A stretch of 33,709 nt of DNA from Burkholderiales bacterium UBA2463 (GTDB lineage: Bacteria > Pseudomonadota > Gammaproteobacteria > Burkholderiales > Burkholderiaceae_A), in the NCBI GenBank assembly GCA_002342295.1, contig DDPR01000013.1, positions 62,070-95,778 on the forward strand, read 5' to 3'. The position numbers and the translations under genes were made by a program. Below, in pieces: positions 28,286-33,709 of the stretch (position 1 is the stretch's first letter; every line of letters starts with the position of its first letter). The notes below the pieces were generated by a model that saw nothing but the letters and a program-made list of their open reading frames with translations, ran no database searches and was not told the DNA's origin.

Positions 28286-28321
28286 GCCCAAGAGTTTCGG
28301 GCCTAAAGCATCTCGTGTCAA
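28286..28321 (-). promoter_or_regulatory. Perfect TTGACA -35 box and overlapping hairpin in the rpsQ-rplN gap
   Basis: In the 201-base gap 28137-28337, the minus strand reads TTGACA at 28321-28316. Seventeen bases later comes GAAACT, a poor -10 match. The same stretch holds a six-pair hairpin (28302-28297 with 28291-28286, loop of five, one G-T pair), followed by TCTTTGT. It could be a promoter for the spc block, a weak attenuator after rpsQ, or chance. Confidence 0.3.
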
Positions 28322-28337
28322 GCCTTTCAGTGGGCGC

Positions 28338-28604
28338 TCAGACCAAAATCGCCTTTTGGACCAGCTTGGTGACCTTCCAGGATTTCGTCTTGGAGATGGG
28401 TCGGGTTTCTGCAATTTCTACCGTGTCTCCCAGCCCGATGTCCTCCTGCTCAACGTGGGCGTGGTACTTCTTGGACTTCGCGATCTGCTTTCCGTAGACG
28501 GGGTGCTGGATGCGTCGCTCGACAAGCACTGTCACCGTCTTTTGCATCTTGTCGCTCACCACACGCCCAACAAGGGTACGGGTTAGGGAGGCCGTCTGAC
28601 TCAT
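28338..28604 (-). CDS. rpsQ: 30S ribosomal protein S17
   Basis: S17 is an early binder of the 5' domain of 16S rRNA with an OB fold. LVGRVVSDKMQKTVTVLVER and HPVYGKQIAKSKKYHAHVEQ are diagnostic. 88 residues. Its ATG overlaps the rpmC stop by four bases, and the 201-base gap follows it. Confidence 0.98.
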   Translation of the reverse strand: MSQTASLTRTLVGRVVSDKMQKTVTVLVERRIQHPVYGKQIAKSKKYHAHVEQEDIGLGDTVEIAETRPISKTKSWKVTKLVQKAILV

Positions 28605-28792
28605 GCGGATTTCCTTTCGCGAATGAGAGTCTTCACCCGCGCGATGTCGCGCTTCACATGGCCCAGCTGGGACGTGTTGGTGAGTTGCTGCGTGCCATGT
28701 TGCATGCGCAGGTTGAAGTGAGCGCGAAGCAACGACTCGAGCTCGGTCTTAAGCTCATCATCAGTCTTGGTGCGGAGTTCGGTGGTTTTCAT
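28601..28792 (-). CDS. rpmC: 50S ribosomal protein L29
   Basis: L29 is a small helical protein at the tunnel exit, close to the SRP and trigger factor site. The start is the ATG at 28792 (MKTTELRTKTDDELKTELES), giving 63 residues ending RDIARVKTLIRERKSA. An in-frame opening back to 28972 is antisense-free but lies within rplP and has no homology. It overlaps rpsQ by four bases. Confidence 0.97.
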   Translation of the reverse strand: MKTTELRTKTDDELKTELESLLRAHFNLRMQHGTQQLTNTSQLGHVKRDIARVKTLIRERKSA

Positions 28793-28808
28793 GGTCTGGC
28801 GTCCAGGT

Positions 28809-29225
28809 TCAACGGCCCACTTGGCGAATGACAAAGGTGGTTGCGAGCGGCAGCTTCGCTGCTGCGAGGCGGAAGGCCTCTCGAGCCAAGGTCTCATCCA
28901 CGCCGTCCATCTCATACAGCACCTTACCGGGCTGGATTTCCGCAACGTAGTACTCAGGATTGCCTTTTCCATTGCCCATGCGAACCTCAGCGGGCTTCTG
29001 CGAGATGGGCTTGTCAGGAAAGATTCGAATCCAGATGCGGCCGCCTCGCTTGATGTGACGGGTCATGGCGCGACGTGCCGCCTCAATCTGGCGAGATGTA
29101 AGACGACCTCGCGTGGTGGCCTTCAGGCCAAACTCGCCGAAGGAGACGTTGGCGCCACGGGTGGCAAGGCCGACATTTCGACCCTTCTGTTCTTTTCTGT
29201 ACTTGCGACGGGCGGGTTGAAGCAT
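28809..29225 (-). CDS. rplP: 50S ribosomal protein L16
   Basis: L16 helps form the A-site tRNA and 5S contact region. MLQPARRKYRKEQKGRNVGL, GGRIWIRIFPDKPISQKPAE and MGNGKGNPEYYVAEIQPGKV identify it. 138 residues. It follows rpsC by 14 bases. Confidence 0.98.
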   Translation of the reverse strand: MLQPARRKYRKEQKGRNVGLATRGANVSFGEFGLKATTRGRLTSRQIEAARRAMTRHIKRGGRIWIRIFPDKPISQKPAEVRMGNGKGNPEYYVAEIQPGKVLYEMDGVDETLAREAFRLAAAKLPLATTFVIRQVGR

Positions 29226-29239
29226 GGGAGGTCCCCTCT

Positions 29240-30076
29240 TTAGGAAGCGGGCTTGTCGCTGGCTGCCGCAGCTGCGGTGACCTTGCGAACGCGTTTAACT
29301 ACGGGCTTGGCCTCAGAGGGCTCAGCCGCGGCGGGCGCAGGCGCCTCTCCATCGGCCTTGGCCTTCTTGGCGGGGGCGCGGCGCGGCTTCTTCTCCTCGC
29401 GGGGCTCGACGGCAGGTGCTGGCTCGGCAGCGATGGGCGCATCCCCACGGCCGAGCGTGTCGCCCTTGTAGACCCATACTTTCACGCCGATGATTCCGTA
29501 GGTGGTGCTGGCTTCAGCAAAGCCGTAATCAATATCGGCCCGCAGAGTGTGGAGGGGCACGCGGCCCTCGCGGTACCACTCGGTCCGCGCAATCTCGGCG
29601 CCATTCAATCGGCCCGAGCTCATGATCTTGACGCCCTGAGCACCGAGTCGCATGGCGTTTTGCATCGCGCGCTTCATAGCACGGCGGAACATGATTCGCT
29701 TTTCAAGCTGCTGGGTGATGCTCTCTGCGATGAGCTGGGCATCGACCTCGGGCTTGCGAATCTCTTCGATATTCACGTGGACAGGCACGCCCATCATGGA
29801 GGAGAGTTGCGTCTTCAGGGCCTCAATGTCCTCGCCCTTCTTCCCAATCACAACACCGGGGCGGGCGCTGAAAATAGTGATCTTGGCGTTCTTGGCGGGA
29901 CGCTCGATGAGCACGCGGCCAACTGCGGCATTCTTGAGCTTGCGCTTGAGGAAGTCGCGAACCTGCATGTCCTCGTTGAGCATCTTGCCGAAGTCGCGAG
30001 GGTTTGCGAACCAGCGAGATGCCCAGTTTCTGGAGACCGCGAGGCGAAAGCCGGTGGGATGAATTTTCTGGCCCAT
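29240..30076 (-). CDS. rpsC: 30S ribosomal protein S3 with a low-complexity C-terminal tail
   Basis: S3 forms the mRNA entry channel with S4 and S5. MGQKIHPTGFRLAVSRNWAS, the KH-type loop VVIGKKGED (75-83) and GAEIARTEWYREGRVPLHTL are diagnostic. After about residue 210 the sequence becomes rich in Ala, Pro, Glu and Lys (about 68 residues to position 278). Tails of this composition are known in betaproteobacterial S3; E. coli S3 has 233 residues. The tail is probably disordered. Confidence 0.98.
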   Translation of the reverse strand: MGQKIHPTGFRLAVSRNWASRWFANPRDFGKMLNEDMQVRDFLKRKLKNAAVGRVLIERPAKNAKITIFSARPGVVIGKKGEDIEALKTQLSSMMGVPVHVNIEEIRKPEVDAQLIAESITQQLEKRIMFRRAMKRAMQNAMRLGAQGVKIMSSGRLNGAEIARTEWYREGRVPLHTLRADIDYGFAEASTTYGIIGVKVWVYKGDTLGRGDAPIAAEPAPAVEPREEKKPRRAPAKKAKADGEAPAPAAAEPSEAKPVVKRVRKVTAAAAASDKPAS

Positions 30077-30087
30077 GAGTGTCGTCC

Positions 30088-30417
30088 TTAGTTTCCGACG
30101 GTGATGCTGATATGGCAGGTGGGCTTCTCAATGCGCACGCCACGACCCTTGGCGCGAGCCGAGAAACGACGAAGCTTGGTCCCGCGCTCGACAGTAATCG
30201 TCTTCACTTTCAGTTCGTCGATGTCGGCGCCGTCGTTGTGTTCTGCGTTGGCAATGGCCGACTCGAGAACCTTCTTCACAATGACCGCGGCCTTTTTGGG
30301 CGTAAACGTCAATGTGTTGAGCGCCTGCTCCACGGGCTTGCCCCGGATCAGGTCGGCCACCAGCCGCCCCTTTTGAGCAGAGAGTCGAACCCCCCGAAGC
30401 TTTGCTGAAGTTTCCAT
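30088..30417 (-). CDS. rplV: 50S ribosomal protein L22
   Basis: L22 lines the peptide exit tunnel, and its beta-hairpin is a site of macrolide resistance changes. AKLRGVRLSAQKGRLVADLI and the hairpin segment TVERGTKLRRFSARAKGRGV are family marks. 109 residues. It lies between rpsS and rpsC. Confidence 0.98.
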   Translation of the reverse strand: METSAKLRGVRLSAQKGRLVADLIRGKPVEQALNTLTFTPKKAAVIVKKVLESAIANAEHNDGADIDELKVKTITVERGTKLRRFSARAKGRGVRIEKPTCHISITVGN

Positions 30418-30440
30418 GTGTGCGTCCTGTCTTGGCGTGA

Positions 30441-30716
30441 TTACTTCTTGGCCTTTTTATCGGCCGCATGCCCCTTGAAGGTTCGGGTCAGGGCAAACTC
30501 CCCGAGCTTGTGACCGACCATGTTGTCGGTGACGAACACCGGCACATGCTGACGGCCGTTATGAACCGCAATTGTCAGCCCCACAAATTCAGGGAGGATG
30601 GTCGAGCGGCGCGACCACGTCTTAATGGGGCGCTTGTCTTTCGTCTCTGAGGCAACTTCCACCTTCTTAATGAGGTGGTCGTCGACAAAGGGGCCTTTTT
30701 TTGCTGAACGTGCCAT
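30441..30716 (-). CDS. rpsS: 30S ribosomal protein S19
   Basis: S19 pairs with S13 in the 30S head. MARSAKKGPFVDDHLIKKVE, TWSRRSTILPEFVGLTIAVH and DNMVGHKLGEFALTRTFKGH are diagnostic. 91 residues. It is 21 bases from rplB. Confidence 0.98.
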   Translation of the reverse strand: MARSAKKGPFVDDHLIKKVEVASETKDKRPIKTWSRRSTILPEFVGLTIAVHNGRQHVPVFVTDNMVGHKLGEFALTRTFKGHAADKKAKK

Positions 30717-30737
30717 GTGATGAGGTTCCTCTCGCCC

Positions 30738-31568
30738 TTACTTGCGCTTGTGACGGCTGGTGACGATCATGGAGTTAGTGCGCTTATTCCGACGCGTCTT
30801 GTAGCCCTTGGTGGGAGTTCCCCATGGGCTCACAGGCTCGCGAGCCTCGCCAGTCTTGCCCTCACCACCACCATGTGGGTGGTCGATGGGGTTCATGGCG
30901 ACACCGCGCACCGTTGGGCGTACACCGCGCCAGCGAACGGCACCAGCCTTACCAAACTGGCGCAGGTTGTGCTCACCATTACTCACCTCTCCGAGGGTTG
31001 CGCGGCATTCAATATGAACGCGGCGAATTTCTCCGGAGCGAAGACGAATCTGGGCGTACGTCCCCTCGCGGGCAAGCAGCTGGGCGCTGGTTCCAGCCGA
31101 TCGCGCAAGCTGCGCGCCCTTGCCGGGGATCATCTCGATACAGTGAATGGTTGAACCCACCGGAATGTTTCGAATGGGCAGCGTGTTGCCCGAGCGGATG
31201 GGGGCCTCTGCGCCGCTCATGAGTTCGGCGCCCACCTCCACACCCTTGGGCGCAACGATGTAGCGACGCTCGCCATCTGCGTAACAGAGCAGCGCAATGT
31301 GGGCGCTACGATTCGGGTCGTATTCGATACGCTCGACCTTCGCAGGAATGCCATCTTTGAGGCGACGAAAGTCGATGATTCGGTAGTGCTGCTTGTGACC
31401 GCCCCCCCGATGACGGGTGGTAATTCGCCCCAGGTTGTTACGCCCGGCAGTCTTCGACTGGGACTCAGTCAGGGCCTCAACTGGACGCCCCTTGTAGAGG
31501 TGCGGATGAACGACCTTGACAACAGCCCGTTGACCGGCTGAGGTGGGTTTCAGTTTAACGATCGGCAT
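30738..31568 (-). CDS. rplB: 50S ribosomal protein L2
   Basis: L2 is needed for subunit association and peptidyl transfer. NNLGRITTRHRGGGHKQHYR, AGTSAQLLAREGTYAQIRLR and the conserved GVAMNPIDHPHGGGEGKTGE, which holds the functionally important histidine, are all present. 276 residues. It lies two bases from rplW. Confidence 0.98.
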   Translation of the reverse strand: MPIVKLKPTSAGQRAVVKVVHPHLYKGRPVEALTESQSKTAGRNNLGRITTRHRGGGHKQHYRIIDFRRLKDGIPAKVERIEYDPNRSAHIALLCYADGERRYIVAPKGVEVGAELMSGAEAPIRSGNTLPIRNIPVGSTIHCIEMIPGKGAQLARSAGTSAQLLAREGTYAQIRLRSGEIRRVHIECRATLGEVSNGEHNLRQFGKAGAVRWRGVRPTVRGVAMNPIDHPHGGGEGKTGEAREPVSPWGTPTKGYKTRRNKRTNSMIVTSRHKRK

Positions 31569-31570
31569 TT

Positions 31571-31870
31571 TTAGACGGCCTCCCCACCAAAGCTGATCTC
31601 TTGACCCTCTGCCAGACAGACATAGGCCTTGCGCACATCGCGACGGCGGCCAGACGTGCGGCCGTATCGCTTTGCCTTGCCCTTCGCGTTGAGCACCTGG
31701 ACATCGTTGACACGCACTTTGAACAACAGCTCAACAGCCGCCTTGATCTCGGGCTTGGTTGCGTCGGGAGCCACTCGGAAGGCCACCTGGTTGTTCTGCT
31801 CCCCCACCTGCGTGCTCTTCTCAGACACGATCGGCGAGAGCAATACCTTCAAGAGACGCTCTTGATTCAT
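31571..31870 (-). CDS. rplW: 50S ribosomal protein L23
   Basis: L23 at the tunnel exit is the docking site for trigger factor and SRP. LLKVLLSPIVSEKSTQVGEQ and VNDVQVLNAKGKAKRYGRTS identify it; the trigger-factor contact glutamate lies in the VSEKS motif. 99 residues. Its start overlaps the rplD stop by four bases. Confidence 0.97.
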   Translation of the reverse strand: MNQERLLKVLLSPIVSEKSTQVGEQNNQVAFRVAPDATKPEIKAAVELLFKVRVNDVQVLNAKGKAKRYGRTSGRRRDVRKAYVCLAEGQEISFGGEAV

Positions 31871-32487
31871 GAGAGCATCTCCTCAAATCGGGCGAGTGCT
31901 GCACGCGTCATGAGCACCTTGTCAAAATAAACCAAAGAGACGGGGTCGGCTGCCTCGGGCTCGAGGACCGCAATGCTCTGCAGATTGCGGGAGGCCAAGT
32001 AAAGAGACTCATCAAGGTTGTCAGTGATAAGCAAGACAGACTCCATTCCCATCTGACGGAGCTTGTCTGCAACCAGTTTGGTCTTCGGGGCCTCGATCTC
32101 GAATTTCTCGACGATGGCCAGGCGACCCTCCCGCGCGAGTTGCGACAGAATGGATCGCACACCAGCGCGGTACATCTTCTTGTTGAGCTTGTGGCTAAAG
32201 TTCTCGTCGGGAGAATTCGGGAACACCTTTCCGCCTCCACGCCACAGGGGACTCGATGCGCGTCCCGCACGGGCTCGTCCCGTGCCCTTTTGTCTCCAGG
32301 GCTTGCGAGTGGACTTGTTGACTTCGCTACGATCTTTTTGGGCCCGAGAGCCAATGCGAGCGTTGGCCTGATAGGCCACCACCACCTGATGGATAAGGGG
32401 TTCGTTGTAATCGCGATTGAAGACGACATCGGTGGCCTGCACCTTGCCAGCAGCCTGACCTGCGTCGTTGAGGAGCGTCAGTTCCAT
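31867..32487 (-). CDS. rplD: 50S ribosomal protein L4
   Basis: L4 reaches into the exit tunnel; in E. coli it also represses the S10 operon through its leader RNA. STRKPWRQKGTGRARAGRAS and the following SPLWRGGGKVFPNSP are the family signature of the tunnel loop. 206 residues. It is 12 bases from rplC. Whether L4 acts on the leader upstream of rplC here is not known. Confidence 0.98.
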   Translation of the reverse strand: MELTLLNDAGQAAGKVQATDVVFNRDYNEPLIHQVVVAYQANARIGSRAQKDRSEVNKSTRKPWRQKGTGRARAGRASSPLWRGGGKVFPNSPDENFSHKLNKKMYRAGVRSILSQLAREGRLAIVEKFEIEAPKTKLVADKLRQMGMESVLLITDNLDESLYLASRNLQSIAVLEPEAADPVSLVYFDKVLMTRAALARFEEMLS

Positions 32488-32499
32488 GGTCTCCCCCTG

Positions 32500-33162
32500 T
32501 TAGGACTTCGCGCCGGGCTTCTCTGAAGCGCGGACGGCGGGACGAATAATGAGGTGGCCGCCCTTGGATCCGGGCACAGCACCCTTTACCAAGACCAGCT
32601 GACGCGCAACATCGACGCGGGCAACCTCAAGGTTTTGAACGGTGCGCTTGGCATCACCATCGTGACCGGGCATGCGCTTTCCAGGGAAGACGCGACCGGG
32701 GTCCTGGGCCATACCAATGGAGCCAGGCACGTTGTGCGAGCGAGAGTTACCGTGGGAGGCTCGCTGGGAGCCGAAGTTGTGTCGTTTGATGGTTCCGGTG
32801 AAGCCCTTGCCCTGGGTGGTCCCGGTCACATCCACCTTTTGGCCCGCAGAGAAGAGTTCGACAGACAGAACCTGACCGGCTGAGAGGCCTGAGAGCTGAT
32901 CGGCTGAGACCGGAAATTCGCGCAGGAGTTCTCCCCCCTCGACACCCGCCTTGGCGTAGTGGCCCGAGATGGGCTTGGGCAGCCGACTGGGACGCTTGGT
33001 CCCAAAGGCCACCTGGACCGCGGTGTACCCGTCGGTCTCATGAGACTTCAGTTGCGTCACGCGGTTGTTCGACACGTCAATCACGGTCACGGGAACGGTG
33101 TCGCCCTCGTCCGTAAAAATACGGGTCATCCCAACCTTGCGACCGAGTAGTCCAAGGCTCAT
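32500..33162 (-). CDS. rplC: 50S ribosomal protein L3
   Basis: L3 nucleates 50S assembly near the peptidyl transferase centre. MSLGLLGRKVGMTRIFTDEG and the loop HGNSRSHNVPGSIGMAQDPG are diagnostic; Q153 in that loop is the residue methylated by PrmB in E. coli. 220 residues with a short tail. It is the first gene after a 117-base gap that carries a good promoter candidate, so it probably heads the S10-type transcript here. Confidence 0.98.
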   Translation of the reverse strand: MSLGLLGRKVGMTRIFTDEGDTVPVTVIDVSNNRVTQLKSHETDGYTAVQVAFGTKRPSRLPKPISGHYAKAGVEGGELLREFPVSADQLSGLSAGQVLSVELFSAGQKVDVTGTTQGKGFTGTIKRHNFGSQRASHGNSRSHNVPGSIGMAQDPGRVFPGKRMPGHDGDAKRTVQNLEVARVDVARQLVLVKGAVPGSKGGHLIIRPAVRASEKPGAKS

Positions 33163-33208
33163 TTTTCTCTCCGATCCCAGCTGCGATTGGCCAGGGCTGT
33201 CATGGTCA

Positions 33209-33226
33209 TTCCCACCGAAGCGGGAA
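33209..33226 (-). other. UUCG-tetraloop hairpin at the start of the rplC leader
   Basis: On the minus strand TTCCCGC-TTCG-GTGGGAA forms a seven-pair stem (one G-U) closed by a C(UUCG)G tetraloop. The start site predicted from the upstream -10 box is near 33228, so the hairpin would lie at the very 5' end of the mRNA. It may protect the end or take part in regulation; there is no T run after it, so it is not a terminator. Confidence 0.55.
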
Positions 33227-33234
33227 AGCCCAAA

Positions 33235-33264
33235 AGTATATCCGACCTAAGGTCGAATGTGCAA
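33235..33264 (-). promoter_or_regulatory. Sigma-70 promoter candidate for rplC with a palindromic spacer
   Basis: The minus strand has TTGCAC (33264-33259), an 18-base spacer and TATACT (33240-33235). Both boxes are close to consensus (TTGACA, TATAAT). The spacer holds the perfect inverted repeat CGACC-TTA-GGTCG (33243-33255), which could be an operator. The start site would fall about 65 bases before rplC. This suggests that rpsJ belongs to the str/tuf transcript and that the S10 block has its own start at rplC. Confidence 0.55.
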
Positions 33265-33279
33265 GTCTCGAACTGAGTG

Positions 33280-33588
33280 CTACTGAAGCTTGATCTCGAC
33301 GTCCACACCGGCGGGCAGGTCGAGTTTCATGAGGGCATCAACCGTCTTGTCGGTTGGGTCTACGATGTCCATCAATCGCTGGTGAGTCCGGAGCTCAAAC
33401 TGGTCGCGTGAGGTCTTGTTCACGTGAGGGCTGCGAAGGATGTCAAAACGACGAAAACGAGTGGGAAGGGGGACTGGTCCCCGAACGACCGCGCCGGTGC
33501 GCTTTGCGGTCTCAACAATCTCCATCGCGGACTGATCGATGAGCTTGTAGTCAAAGGCCTTTAAACGAATACGAATCTTTTGCTGCAT
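33280..33588 (-). CDS. rpsJ: 30S ribosomal protein S10 (NusE)
   Basis: S10 is a 30S head protein and, as NusE, pairs with NusB on boxA RNA in antitermination. KIRIRLKAFDYKLIDQSAME, GPVPLPTRFRRFDILRSPHV and NKTSRDQFELRTHQRLMDIV identify it; the NusB-binding loop is intact. 102 residues. GAGGGAG lies seven bases before the ATG. It sits 100 bases after the tuf stop and 117 before rplC, so it is set apart from the rest of the S10 block. Confidence 0.98.
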   Translation of the reverse strand: MQQKIRIRLKAFDYKLIDQSAMEIVETAKRTGAVVRGPVPLPTRFRRFDILRSPHVNKTSRDQFELRTHQRLMDIVDPTDKTVDALMKLDLPAGVDVEIKLQ

Positions 33589-33600
33589 GTCCAGACTCCC

Positions 33601-33622
33601 TCAAAGAACGGTTAAAGAACGG
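33601..33622 (-). promoter_or_regulatory. Tandem boxA-like 11-mer directly upstream of rpsJ
   Basis: The minus strand reads CCGTTCTTTAA (33622-33612) followed at once by CCGTTCTTTGA (33611-33601). GTTCTTTAAC resembles the boxA antitermination element of rRNA leaders (E. coli TGCTCTTTAACA), and GTTCTTTGA the Bacillus form. boxA RNA is bound by NusB with S10, the product of the next gene. The second copy ends at the ribosome binding site. The function is inferred. Confidence 0.45.
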
Positions 33623-33635
33623 GCCCCGAGACTGA

Positions 33636-33679
33636 CCCGCAGGACAAAGCGGGGCGGCTGGGCTCGGGGCGGCCCAGCC
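33636..33679 (-). other. Two stable hairpins between tuf and rpsJ
   Basis: In transcription order, GGCTGGGC pairs with GCCCAGCC (33679-33672 with 33663-33656, loop of eight, eight perfect pairs). Then CCCGC pairs with GCGGG (33653-33649 with 33640-33636, loop of eight). Neither is followed by a T run, so they are not classic terminators; they may mark mRNA processing or partial termination between tuf and rpsJ. Confidence 0.5.
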
Positions 33680-33688
33680 CAGAAAACC

Positions 33689-33709
33689 TCAATCCAAAAT
33701 CTTCGCAAC
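33689..33709 (-). CDS. tuf: Elongation factor Tu, last six codons (partial)
   Basis: At the right edge the minus strand reads VAKILD followed by TGA at 33691-33689. EF-Tu ends in GAGVVAKI or close variants, and tuf precedes rpsJ in betaproteobacteria, so this is most likely the tuf 3' end. The fragment is too short for certainty on its own. Confidence 0.6.
   Translation of the reverse strand, partial: VAKILD

Overview
The window is about 34 kb of compact chromosomal DNA, judged GC-rich by eye. It looks like a betaproteobacterium, most likely order Burkholderiales. The basis is gene order: tuf-rpsJ followed by a complete S10-spc-alpha ribosomal supercluster; engB-hemB next to a cytochrome c4-resB-ccsB-msrP-msrQ cluster; lptM-lysA divergent from cyaY; and a 1A-type penicillin-binding protein next to aroK-aroB-dgt and gltB. 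I do not assign a genus. Genes are tightly packed: many overlap by 1 to 38 bases, several start with TTG or GTG, and no gene-free stretch exceeds about 200 bases.

Layout. Positions 1-7659 (minus strand) read in transcription order aroK, aroB, dgt, a degenerate RAYT-family protein, a DUF1003 membrane protein, a short AT-rich segment with two copies of a RAYT-associated tag, and then the first 1139 codons of gltB, which leaves the window. Positions 7693-9957 (plus) hold the bifunctional peptidoglycan synthase mrcA/ponA, with cyaY convergent to it. lptM and lysA (plus) follow. Positions 11718-17349 (minus) form a five-gene unit: cytochrome c4, resB, ccsB, msrP, msrQ. It joins a c-type cytochrome, the system II haem-ligation machinery and the periplasmic methionine sulfoxide reductase pair. 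engB and hemB (plus, overlapping) end at a good intrinsic terminator at 19339-19377.

Positions 19376-33588 (minus) carry, in transcription order, rpsJ, rplC, rplD, rplW, rplB, rpsS, rplV, rpsC, rplP, rpmC, rpsQ, rplN, rplX, rplE, rpsN, rpsH, rplF, rplR, rpsE, rpmD, rplO, secY, infA, rpmJ, rpsM, rpsK, rpsD, rpoA and rplQ. The last six codons of tuf lie at the right edge. This is a normal translation and transcription cluster (ribosomal proteins, IF-1, SecY, RNA polymerase alpha).

The most interesting non-coding signals are upstream of rpsJ and rplC. A tandem boxA-like 11-mer sits just before rpsJ, whose product (S10/NusE) binds boxA RNA with NusB in other bacteria. A near-consensus sigma-70 promoter precedes rplC; its spacer is a 13-bp palindrome, and the expected transcript begins with a UUCG-tetraloop hairpin. 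The most interesting protein is the RAYT-like one after dgt: it keeps the family fold signature but has lost both HUH histidines and the catalytic tyrosine. I found no CRISPR array, no intact insertion sequence, no tRNA or rRNA gene, and no obviously new multi-gene system.
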